In this document: positions 6,963 through 12,454 of the stretch, piece after piece | Layout of the letters: the number at the start of each line of letters is the position of its first letter | How positions within the stretch are numbered: position 1 is the stretch's first letter | Source: JAJZCD01 sp964570005 | GTDB lineage: Bacteria > Patescibacteriota > Saccharimonadia > Saccharimonadales > UBA4665 | NCBI GenBank assembly: GCA_964570005.1 | Contig: CAZMWE010000032.1 | Span: 1-12,725, forward strand | Reading direction: 5' to 3' | Length of the DNA: 12,725 nt | The notes under the pieces: generated by a model | Database searches by the model: none | What the model saw: only the letters and a program-made list of their open reading frames with translations | Told to the model about the DNA's origin: nothing | Position numbers and translations under genes: made by a program

Positions 6963-7712
6963 TTAGAATTTGATACGCCTGAGCAGGCCATCGAGCACAT
7001 CCGGCCGATGCTGCTCCAGTGGCAGAAAATTACTCAAATAGTCCACGACCCGGTCCTCGATATCGGGCGTGAGGTACACGGTAAGCAAAGGCATAAACCG
7101 CTGCAGGGGCATAAACACGATGCTGATGTGCGCACCCTCTTCGGCCACGGAAAAATTCTTGAAGCTTTGGAAAACGTAGAGCTTTTCGCCAATTTGCAAA
7201 CCCTGCGGACTGAGGTGGTACTGCTGCGTGCGCGGTTTATGGCCAGCGTACGCCGCAAACATGATCGTGACAAAAATGATAACCGCGGTGGAAATAATGT
7301 CGTGCAGCACCAGAAAATCAAGGCCAGCTAGCACCAGCCCGGCCAGGAACAACAGGCCATACCAGCGGGCGCCCTTTTGGTGTTCTAGAAACTCAGCTGC
7401 GCTCCACGTCACGTCATCGGGAAGGGAGCTGTGATGCGTAGACAAGCCAGAGTCAGCATCCTGGGCATATTGCCAGTCAGTATCCGGCGCAGTGGAGCCG
7501 GAATTGTACAAAGAGTGGTCAGACGCATTAGCAGGCGTATCGCTTGCATCTGCAGTAGTTGTGTCTTGTGTCGGGGTCGCGGCCGCTGCGGCCGGCTGTG
7601 GCTGATCAGCTGACACCGCTGGCTGTGACTGGACGGATGATTGCGGCGTGCTCTGCGATGGCTGCGCGTCATTGTCATGCGGAATTAAGACCTGCCCCGG
7701 TTGCGTGTCCAT
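6963..7712 (-). CDS. Membrane protein with disordered Q/S/P/A-rich N-terminus, two-helix hairpin and C-terminal PH-like domain
   Basis: 249 aa. Residues 1-100 are low-complexity and rich in Gln, Ser, Pro, Ala and Asp. A WSAAEFLEHQK segment (103-113) leads into two membrane helices (about 118-137 and 140-157). The last 90 residues form a soluble alpha/beta part (LSPQGLQIGEKLYVF, FMPLLTVYLTPDIEDRVVDYL, LLRRIKF). Similar W-x-x-EF / two-helix / C-terminal domain proteins occur widely in CPR genomes; the C-terminal part resembles bacterial PH-like domains that follow a helix pair, a resemblance by eye only. No function is known. TACAAT at 7719-7724 lies six bases before the ATG, so it probably heads a leaderless transcript that also carries the 217-aa gene. 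Confidence 0.78.
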   Translation of the reverse strand: MDTQPGQVLIPHDNDAQPSQSTPQSSVQSQPAVSADQPQPAAAAATPTQDTTTADASDTPANASDHSLYNSGSTAPDTDWQYAQDADSGLSTHHSSLPDDVTWSAAEFLEHQKGARWYGLLFLAGLVLAGLDFLVLHDIISTAVIIFVTIMFAAYAGHKPRTQQYHLSPQGLQIGEKLYVFQSFKNFSVAEEGAHISIVFMPLQRFMPLLTVYLTPDIEDRVVDYLSNFLPLEQHRPDVLDGLLRRIKF

Positions 7713-7718
7713 AAGCGT

Positions 7719-7724
7719 ATTGTA
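7719..7724 (-). promoter_or_regulatory. TACAAT -10 box, leaderless layout, for the 249-aa gene
   Basis: On the minus strand TACAAT is followed by six bases and then ATG at 7712. The predicted transcript start coincides with the start codon, and no Shine-Dalgarno fits. The -35 region is not convincing. Confidence 0.45.
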
Positions 7725-7754
7725 CTACAGACTTGCCGCCGGAACGGCGATGTT

Positions 7755-7789
7755 TTGTACTGACGTCCAAAAGTTGCTATAATCACCCC
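7755..7789 (+). promoter_or_regulatory. Promoter of tRNA-Ser(UGA)
   Basis: TTGTAC (7755-7760), a 17-base spacer ending in TGC (7775-7777), then TATAAT (7778-7783) and C-ACCCC (7784-7789) give an extended -10 promoter. The transcript would start about 38 bases before the tRNA. The TGC/-10/ACCCC part recurs upstream of the other two tRNA genes in the window. Confidence 0.7.
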
Positions 7790-7827
7790 TGTTACAGGTT
7801 CCTTACTGTATGCCAAGGTTCACACAA

Positions 7828-7917
7828 GGAAGGGTGTCCGAGTGGTTTAAGGAAACGGTCTTGAAAACCGTCGTGCCGGCAACGGTACCGTGGGTTCAAA
7901 TCCCACCCCTTCCGCCA
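7828..7917 (+). tRNA. tRNA-Ser(UGA)
   Basis: A 90-nt type II tRNA. The acceptor strand GGAAGGG pairs with CCCTTCC; the anticodon stem ACGGT/ACCGT encloses the loop CTTGAAA with anticodon TGA, which reads UCA serine codons. A long variable arm (GTGCCG-gcaa-CGGTAC), T-stem GTGGG/CCCAC with TTCAAAT, discriminator G and an encoded CCA (7915-7917) complete it. Its 3' end lies 15 bases from the stop of a convergent gene. No rho-independent hairpin follows, only a run of five T at 7924-7928. Confidence 0.97.
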
Positions 7918-7932
7918 CAATTGTTTTTGAAG

Positions 7933-9345
7933 TTATTTGCTGGTTGGCGCCAGCAGCAAAATATACGTTTTGTTGTCTGCGACGGGACGCCATTGCCCCT
8001 GTAGAAGGCGGCTGGTCAAGCCTGCATCCAGTTGGTTGTGCTGGAGCAGCGCACAGCGGATGTTGTAGCGCACGAATGGCTTCTGGTAGCCTGCGGGGTG
8101 ACTCAACAGATTATAATATTTAGTCATGTACTTCTGGCCGTCCGGTGCCTTCCAGCTAGGCATGCGGCCATCGATATAGACCAGCTGACCTGGCAATTTC
8201 CATGTTAGATAGCCCCCGTAGTTATAGTCATTGAAGACGTTGCCGCCTTCACAGCCATTGGTTTGTAGATATGCTACGGCTGCCTGTGGGTAGTCCGCTA
8301 GCCGGCTGGCGTTCAATGGCCAGAAGGTTTGCCATACCAGATACACCAGCACGCCGTACGCAACCAGTGTGGTACCGGCTTTGATCTGCCGGAGATACGG
8401 CACCGGTCCACCAGCGCGCACCATCGCCAGCGCCCCGTCAGCGTACCCGCCGAGTTCCCGCACGCTCACCACCACGAACAGCGGCATGTTGCGCGTAGCC
8501 GACATCGCCGCAAGCAACAAGGGAACGCTGGGACGCAGCCAGGCTTTAAACGTCCGCTTTTCCATGAGGATACCGCCGGCACCCCACATGGCAATAAACA
8601 GCAAGCCGCTGAGCTTGAAGTAAAATGAACGCCACTCGCCAACCTGGGAATGTAACGCCGGGTCGAACAGCGTCCGAGCTATTTCCACGTACAGCCGCGG
8701 ACCATAGGCGTTGATGAGTGTCGCCAGCGCCGAAAGGACGCAAACTCCGAACAATGCCGGTCGGCGCTCATACCAGCCGATATACGCGATTAATGCCAGG
8801 GCGCTCACGAAGCCCGCGTGCAAATTCGCCCACGGTATAAACAACAGCGGTAGCAGCCATACTATCCGCTGTTGTTTGGAGCGGAGCAGTCGCAGGGCAA
8901 CGGCCAGGAAAAAAACCGTCCAGGCAATCGGCCGGATACCGGCATACGGGAACAGGGCAAACGCCGCCAACAGCAGGACACTCAGACGCACCCGCACGCC
9001 CGCAATGACCAACCCCGCGCTCCAGAGCATGGCATATAGTGCCGCCAGCAGCGGGTATCCACCCAAGCCGTACAGCCACGACACAATAACATCATTGCCC
9101 CACTCGTGGTCGATCCAGGGAAATTGCTGGGCGGTGTAGGTAAAGATATCATGAACCGGGATGCCGTGGGTACGGATATAGTTGCCGGTTTGCAGGTGCC
9201 AGCCAAAGTCCATGTCGAGCCTACGTAAGCTAACCAGATCGAATAGTACGAACAAGACCGCCAGATTAAGTACCAGTACCAGGCGCGGATGCGCTGTCAG
9301 TACCGTTCTGCATAGCCGATACGCCGAAAACAGCTTTTTGATCAC
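7933..9345 (-). CDS. GT-C-like polytopic membrane glycosyltransferase candidate
   Basis: 470 aa from GTG 9345 (472 from GTG 9351). In the 472-aa numbering, one helix (about 24-43) is followed by LDMDFGWHLQTG (45-56) and DHEWG (81-85). This D-x-x-WHL...HEW pattern in the first outer loop marks a GT-C-type family of membrane sugar transferases. Later blocks are NLHAGF (176-181), INAYG (213-217), ATRNMPLF (285-292), FNDYNYGGYLTWKLP (373-387) and YIDGRMPSW (392-400), the last two in a soluble C-terminal part after about ten helices. The FNDY-GGYL-W-LP and IDGRMPSW blocks recur in CPR and other bacterial relatives. Donor (probably a polyprenyl-linked sugar) and acceptor are unknown. TACAAT at 9354-9359 is eight bases before GTG 9345 and only two before GTG 9351, favouring 9345 with a leaderless transcript. 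Its 3' end faces tRNA-Ser(UGA). Confidence 0.8.
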   Translation of the reverse strand: MIKKLFSAYRLCRTVLTAHPRLVLVLNLAVLFVLFDLVSLRRLDMDFGWHLQTGNYIRTHGIPVHDIFTYTAQQFPWIDHEWGNDVIVSWLYGLGGYPLLAALYAMLWSAGLVIAGVRVRLSVLLLAAFALFPYAGIRPIAWTVFFLAVALRLLRSKQQRIVWLLPLLFIPWANLHAGFVSALALIAYIGWYERRPALFGVCVLSALATLINAYGPRLYVEIARTLFDPALHSQVGEWRSFYFKLSGLLFIAMWGAGGILMEKRTFKAWLRPSVPLLLAAMSATRNMPLFVVVSVRELGGYADGALAMVRAGGPVPYLRQIKAGTTLVAYGVLVYLVWQTFWPLNASRLADYPQAAVAYLQTNGCEGGNVFNDYNYGGYLTWKLPGQLVYIDGRMPSWKAPDGQKYMTKYYNLLSHPAGYQKPFVRYNIRCALLQHNQLDAGLTSRLLQGQWRPVADNKTYILLLAPTSK

Positions 9346-9353
9346 TGCCACTC

Positions 9354-9359
9354 ATTGTA
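9354..9359 (-). promoter_or_regulatory. TACAAT -10 box upstream of the GT-C-like gene
   Basis: TACAAT on the minus strand, eight bases before GTG 9345. No Shine-Dalgarno is seen in the preceding 40 bases, which fits leaderless expression. No clear -35 element. Confidence 0.4.
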
Positions 9360-9405
9360 ACCCGTGATTTACGGCGGCGGGTATCTAGCAATAACTGCTC
9401 TGATT

Positions 9406-9419
9406 TGCTAAACTACCCC
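9406..9419 (+). promoter_or_regulatory. Extended -10 promoter upstream of tRNA-Ser(GCU) leader
   Basis: TGC (9406-9408), TAAACT (9409-9414) and ACCCC (9415-9419) match the module before the other two tRNA genes, but here it lies about 155 bases before the tRNA, implying a long transcribed leader. No -35 match was found. Confidence 0.45.
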
Positions 9420-9572
9420 AAGCGTTGCAGAATTTATCCGCAGCCCTCTTGAGAGATTTGAGTTTTCAAGAGAAATTCCCAGTCAAAACCGACCGGGAAG
9501 AGAGCCGGGCAACATGTATTCCATTTGTCCGTGCGTGGAGAAACCCGCTTGCGGGTGTCTCCAGCCAGCCCT
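9420..9572 (+). ncRNA. Candidate structured leader or small RNA upstream of tRNA-Ser(GCU)
   Basis: No open frame looks coding here. Several self-complementary parts line up: CTCTTGA (9446-9452) with TCAAGAG (9466-9472); TTCCC (9476-9480) with GGGAA (9495-9499); GCC(C) (9443-9446) with GGGC (9507-9510), which would close the first two into a three-way junction. A separate strong hairpin is formed by GGAGA-ACCCGC and GCGGGT-TCTCC (9537-9562), without a T tract after it. I tested tmRNA, SRP RNA, RNase P RNA and T-box by eye and saw none of their conserved cores. It may be a plain leader removed during tRNA processing. Confidence 0.35.
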
Positions 9573-9665
9573 GGAGAGGTACCCAAGTGGCTGAAGGGGA
9601 CGGTTTGCTAAATCGTTAGTGGGGCGCGAGCTCCAGCGAGGGTTCGAATCCCTCTCTCTCCGCCA
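9573..9665 (+). tRNA. tRNA-Ser(GCU)
   Basis: A 93-nt type II tRNA. The acceptor strand GGAGAGG pairs with TCTCTCC (one G-U); the anticodon stem ACGGT/ATCGT encloses TTGCTAA with anticodon GCT, reading AGC/AGU serine codons. A long variable arm (TGGGGC-gcga-GCTCCA), T-stem GAGGG/CCCTC with TTCGAAT, discriminator G (9662) and an encoded CCA (9663-9665) follow. The last 13 bases are also the outer part of a 27-bp inverted repeat that continues into the downstream terminator. Confidence 0.96.
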
Positions 9666-9712
9666 AACAAAAAGACCCGAGTTTGCGGGTCTTTTTGTTT
9701 GGCGGAGAGAGA
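9653..9712. terminator. Bidirectional terminator with 27-bp perfect stem that includes the tRNA-Ser(GCU) 3' end
   Basis: Positions 9653-9679 and 9686-9712 are perfect inverted copies with a 6-base loop (9680-9685). The inner part, GACCCG/CGGGTC flanked by AAAAA and TTTTT, is an ordinary rho-independent terminator serving the tRNA (plus) and the PIG-V-like gene (minus). Unusually, the outer 13 bp are the tRNA's own 3' end with its CCA (9653-9665), mirrored at 9700-9712. Confidence 0.85.
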
Positions 9713-9726
9713 CATCTCTTCGTGAA

Positions 9727-10905
9727 TCACCCTACCCAGTGCCAATCCACAAACCGTAGTGACACCAGCAAAAGACCAAGTGTACAACCCATCAGCACAG
9801 CGGCGTATTGCCAGCCGCGCAACCGGTGCGCCGCGTATAGAAACAGCGGCAGATTCACGATCTGGAAGCGCGAGGCCGACATAGTATCGGTGGTAAACAC
9901 CGGGATCAGCCACAACAGAAGCGCCAGCCACCACCACACCCGGGGCAGCCAATGCCGCGCAAAGTAGAGCAACAAGCCAGCCCCGAGCGTAGAAAGCACA
10001 TCCAGCTTGGAAGCATGGAACGAATGCCACGGCAGCGACCAGAAATGCAGAACCGACCAGAGCAGTGCAGAGCCAGGAAGCAAGCTGTGTGGTTTGAACC
10101 ATTTGCCCTGTGCTGCCATAAACATTAGCGGATCTCCTGAACGAACCCAGCAGTACACTGCAAACACTGCCAGTGGCACCAGGCTCAGCCCCACCCATGC
10201 CCAGCGACGGGTCAGTCGGACAGGGTTGTGAAGCCATAATTGTCCAGCCAGGACCAGCTCCGCCGCGATACCGGCAAACCGGGTGACTATCAGCCCACCA
10301 ACCGCAAGAGCTATTGCCAGCCAGCGGCGCAGCCGCATCGCATCCATACATGCCACCAATAGCAGCAGAAATAATCCCTCACTGAAATAACTCCGATAAA
10401 AGATACTGAAAGGATACAGCAGAAGCAGCCAGGCCGTTTTTGCCGCCAGATGCTCATCATACCAGCGGACAACCAGCCAGTATACAAGCCAGAATATCGC
10501 CAGCAGTATCAGCTGCGCCGCCACAAAAGCACTGAGCACTACGTTATGCAGAACCAGATCGACCATGGCGATCAGCAGGGGTAGCAGGGGAGCGAACGCG
10601 TAACTCATCGAGAAGTGGTAGGAAGTGTAGCTATGTGCCGCGATTATCAGATACCATTGCCCGTCATACGGCCCGATAGCCTGCTGCAAATTGAACGCAC
10701 CAGGGTCTTTGAGCCGCTCATCGGCCACATAGTGCTGCGCGTTATGCGTGTAATCAAACGTATCAAAGGGGATCCAGTGACTTCCGAGACCCATCCAGCC
10801 GTAGAATAACAGACTGAAAATTACGAACGCGCAAAAATTCCATCTGTAAAACCGGCTCCGCCAGAGTCCGATCGGGGTCAAGCGGGTTGGTGTCCGGGAC
10901 TGCAT
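9727..10905 (-). CDS. PIG-V/GPI mannosyltransferase II-like polytopic glycosyltransferase
   Basis: 392 aa from ATG 10905. Family-like blocks are GPYDGQWYLIIA (78-89, the DGQWY motif of the first outer loop with the likely catalytic Asp), SYAFAPLLPL (101-110), YPFSIFYRSYFSEGLFLLLL (164-183) and TRFAG (208-212), with about ten hydrophobic spans. Bacterial PIG-V-like proteins (GT76 type) use polyprenyl-linked mannose or a similar sugar outside the membrane. The frame can be extended to ATG 10920, but TATACT at 10912-10917 overlaps that region and sits exactly six bases before ATG 10905, which points to a leaderless start there. It stands alone, with the bidirectional terminator at its 3' end and the decayed comF gene upstream on the same strand. 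The substrate cannot be told. Confidence 0.78.
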   Translation of the reverse strand: MQSRTPTRLTPIGLWRSRFYRWNFCAFVIFSLLFYGWMGLGSHWIPFDTFDYTHNAQHYVADERLKDPGAFNLQQAIGPYDGQWYLIIAAHSYTSYHFSMSYAFAPLLPLLIAMVDLVLHNVVLSAFVAAQLILLAIFWLVYWLVVRWYDEHLAAKTAWLLLLYPFSIFYRSYFSEGLFLLLLVACMDAMRLRRWLAIALAVGGLIVTRFAGIAAELVLAGQLWLHNPVRLTRRWAWVGLSLVPLAVFAVYCWVRSGDPLMFMAAQGKWFKPHSLLPGSALLWSVLHFWSLPWHSFHASKLDVLSTLGAGLLLYFARHWLPRVWWWLALLLWLIPVFTTDTMSASRFQIVNLPLFLYAAHRLRGWQYAAVLMGCTLGLLLVSLRFVDWHWVG

Positions 10906-10911
10906 AATCGT

Positions 10912-10917
10912 AGTATA
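10912..10917 (-). promoter_or_regulatory. TATACT -10 box, leaderless layout, for the PIG-V-like gene
   Basis: TATACT on the minus strand is followed by six bases and ATG 10905. The alternative ATG at 10920 lies upstream of this box, so it would not be transcribed from it. No Shine-Dalgarno precedes either ATG. Confidence 0.45.
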
Positions 10918-10947
10918 CATGTCTGGTACTGCGCCCGACTGAAGCCG

Positions 10948-11244
10948 CTACCCCTGTGCAAACACCACGGCGCTAATGCGCGCCAGTGCCGCCCTGTTTT
11001 AGCGTCCGCACTGCCATCTCCAGCGTCGCCCCTGTAATCAGTACGTCACCCACCAGCACCACCCGCCGACTGCGTATCATTCCTGTACGCACCGGATGGA
11101 ATCCGGGGCAAAGTCTTAGCACAGCCAGCGCAGAGCAGTCGATCATCCTCCAGCCAGCAGCCCAGGCACTCATAAGGTGCGAACAGACGCGCAGCGGCTT
11201 CGATACGGCTCGTGTTGTAATTTTTCCGTTGTAAATATGTGCAT
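10948..11244 (-). pseudogene. comF: Decayed comF (competence protein F / phosphoribosyltransferase-like)
   Basis: Three pieces of a ComF protein can be read on the minus strand in shifted frames. From 11210 a frame gives the zinc-finger start: RLFAPYECLGC, then LLCAGCAKTLPRIPS, with CxxC at 11157-11168 and another at about 11122-11133. The phosphoribosyltransferase motif VVLVGDVLITGATLE (11018-11062) follows in another frame, with Gly where the family usually has the first Asp of V-D-D-V. After another shift the tail reads RISAVVFAQG and stops at 10948-10950. Only about 95 residues' worth remain against roughly 210-240 in intact ComF; the middle of the PRT domain is gone between the finger and the motif. 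The 5' limit is uncertain (ATG at 11244 is in yet another frame). ComF helps natural DNA uptake. A 98-aa open frame (10973-11269) covers part of it but joins non-native sequence. Confidence 0.8.
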
Positions 11245-11250
11245 CCCGCC

Positions 11251-11280
11251 TTGCACCCTGTTGTCTCACTAAGCTATACT
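11251..11280 (+). promoter_or_regulatory. Promoter of the Hsp20 gene
   Basis: TTGCAC (11251-11256), an 18-base spacer and TATACT (11275-11280) form a housekeeping-type promoter, giving a leader of about 60 bases. No CIRCE-type repeat (TTAGCACTC-N9-GAGTGCTAA) is visible in the leader. GGAGG occurs at 11332-11336, 13 bases before the ATG, which is rather far. Confidence 0.6.
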
Positions 11281-11349
11281 GACTTTAACACAAAAAGGCA
11301 AGAATAATGTGTAAGCCCCAACATTAAGGGCGGAGGGTAGCAACCTGTT

Positions 11350-11844
11350 ATGGCGAGACGAAACCGCGACGACGATTTATTATTGGAAGAAGATGAATTA
11401 ACCGCTGCGTTTCTTGGTGACGACGATCCCGTGTCTACAACCGATGACACGCAGCAAGCAGACAACTCGGCGGGTGCTATGCCCGCGAGCGAAGAGTGGG
11501 ATGAAGAAGAGGCGGTACTGCCAGGTCAGCTGGCGGTCGACGTCTATGAAACAAAGGAGAAGCTGGTCGTTAAAGCCCGGACCGCAGGCGTCAACAAAAG
11601 CGACCTTGACGTCAGCATTGCCGACAACACGCTCAGTATCCATGGCACGCTCAGTGCCGGCACCGAAGATGATGTCGAAAATTATTTCGTACAGGAATGT
11701 TACTGGGGCGAGTTCAGCCGTAGCATCGCGCTGCCGGTTCCAGTCAAAGAAGAAGACATCGAAGCTGTTCTGAAAGACGGTGTACTGACTATCAGTTTCG
11801 CCAAGGTCAAACAGGACACTGTCAAGAAAATTCAGGTTGTATAG
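11350..11844 (+). CDS. Small heat shock protein, Hsp20/alpha-crystallin family
   Basis: 164 aa. Residues 1-58 are a strongly acidic, probably disordered arm (RDDDLLLEEDE, DEEEA). The alpha-crystallin domain covers about 60-150: GQLAVDVYET (59-68), the TAGV turn (78-81), DNTLSIHG (92-99), ECYWGEFSRSIALP (116-129) and AVLKDGVLTISF (139-150), the family's A-x-x-x-x-GVL signature. A short tail ends with IQV, which fits the I-x-I/V motif used for oligomer assembly. It is an ATP-independent holdase in the cytoplasm. Start ATG 11350 has GGAGG upstream at a long distance. It stands alone, has its own promoter and ends before a perfect bidirectional terminator shared with the convergent pilin gene. 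Confidence 0.95.
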   Translation: MARRNRDDDLLLEEDELTAAFLGDDDPVSTTDDTQQADNSAGAMPASEEWDEEEAVLPGQLAVDVYETKEKLVVKARTAGVNKSDLDVSIADNTLSIHGTLSAGTEDDVENYFVQECYWGEFSRSIALPVPVKEEDIEAVLKDGVLTISFAKVKQDTVKKIQVV

Positions 11845-11896
11845 TTCGCGGGACCGCTCGCTGGACTAGAGTTCAACGGTCTGCGATTCCGGCGCA

Positions 11897-11938
11897 GCAA
11901 ATTAAAACACCCTGCCAAAAGAGGGTGTTTTAATTTGC
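11897..11938. terminator. Bidirectional rho-independent terminator between hsp20 and the pilin gene
   Basis: A perfect 17-bp inverted repeat (11897-11913 with 11922-11938) and an 8-base loop. ACACCCT/AGGGTGT forms the core, and AAATTAAA / TTTAATTT on the outer side gives a U-rich tail in both directions. It serves hsp20 on plus and the pilin gene on minus. Confidence 0.92.
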
Positions 11939-11950
11939 TCGTCTACCAGC

Positions 11951-12382
11951 CTACTGAGTGGTAGTGAGCTTGTTCAGTACGAACCGGACAAAGACTTGAG
12001 CCAGCGCAACGAATATCAGGCCGATAAGGGCGTAGATGATGGTATTTTTGGCGGTCGATATCTTGCCGCTGTCGCCGCCGGAGGTTATGTACTGGAAACC
12101 GCCAAATACAATCATAATGACGGCGACCACACCGACTATGGCAGTAAACACGTTTACGATAGTACCGATAAAGTTGTTGATCGTATCAGTACCACCTGAC
12201 GTCTCAGGACAGCTCCCGTCTCCTTCTGCGTTAATCTGGAGCGTGTTAGCGCCTCCACAAACACTGTTCTGAATGCTGGGCGTCGTCGCTGCAGTAGCCA
12301 GCGCCGGCACCGCCAATGGCACAACAAACAGGGTCGTCACACTGACCAGCGATACTATCATATTACGTATGTTTTTGAACAT
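11951..12382 (-). CDS. VirB2/TrbC-like small pilin (type IV secretion-type)
   Basis: 143 aa. A signal peptide covers about 1-31 (basic MFKNIR, hydrophobic core, ALATA then A as likely cleavage site). A polar region with two cysteines (about 42 and 58, possibly a disulfide) is followed by two hydrophobic helices (about 69-95 and 115-133) joined by a short loop with YITSGGDSGKISTAKN. This two-helix hairpin with a polar Lys-containing loop is the layout of VirB2/TrbC pilins, and small proteins of this kind are abundant in Saccharibacteria. The start ATG 12382 has AAGGAT (12388-12393) upstream and a promoter at 12414-12443. It is a paralogue of the next pilin upstream. Whether it forms a conjugation-type pilus or another surface filament cannot be told. 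Confidence 0.85.
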   Translation of the reverse strand: MFKNIRNMIVSLVSVTTLFVVPLAVPALATAATTPSIQNSVCGGANTLQINAEGDGSCPETSGGTDTINNFIGTIVNVFTAIVGVVAVIMIVFGGFQYITSGGDSGKISTAKNTIIYALIGLIFVALAQVFVRFVLNKLTTTQ

Positions 12383-12413
12383 GTCTTATCCTTATCGTTT
12401 ATCTATGCTTTAA

Positions 12414-12443
12414 GTTATACCACTGAGCGTAGCATTTTGGCAA
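12414..12443 (-). promoter_or_regulatory. Promoter of the 143-aa pilin gene
   Basis: On the minus strand TTGCCA (12438-12443), 18 bases, then TATAAC (12414-12419). The transcript would start near 12407 with a leader of about 25 bases containing AAGGAT. It lies in the 72-base gap between the two pilin genes, so the downstream one can be expressed on its own. Confidence 0.6.
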
Positions 12444-12454
12444 TAACGCTAACC

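Noticed and set aside
7810..8004. Plus-strand 64-aa frame with GRVSEWFKETVLKTVVP
   Set aside because: This is the translated tRNA-Ser(UGA), another classic false protein.
9537..9562. GC-rich hairpin as a rho-independent terminator before tRNA-Ser(GCU)
   Set aside because: No T tract follows (AGCCAGCCCTGG), so it is more likely a leader structure.
9608..10351. Minus-strand 247-aa open frame ending with a GERGIRTLA-type sequence
   Set aside because: The end is the antisense of tRNA-Ser(GCU), a well-known false protein signature, and the rest is an out-of-frame shadow of the PIG-V-like gene.
10973..11269. 98-aa minus-strand frame as an intact small phosphoribosyltransferase
   Set aside because: Only about 25 residues are PRT-like; the zinc-finger and tail of ComF lie in other frames, so this is a chance join across a decayed comF.
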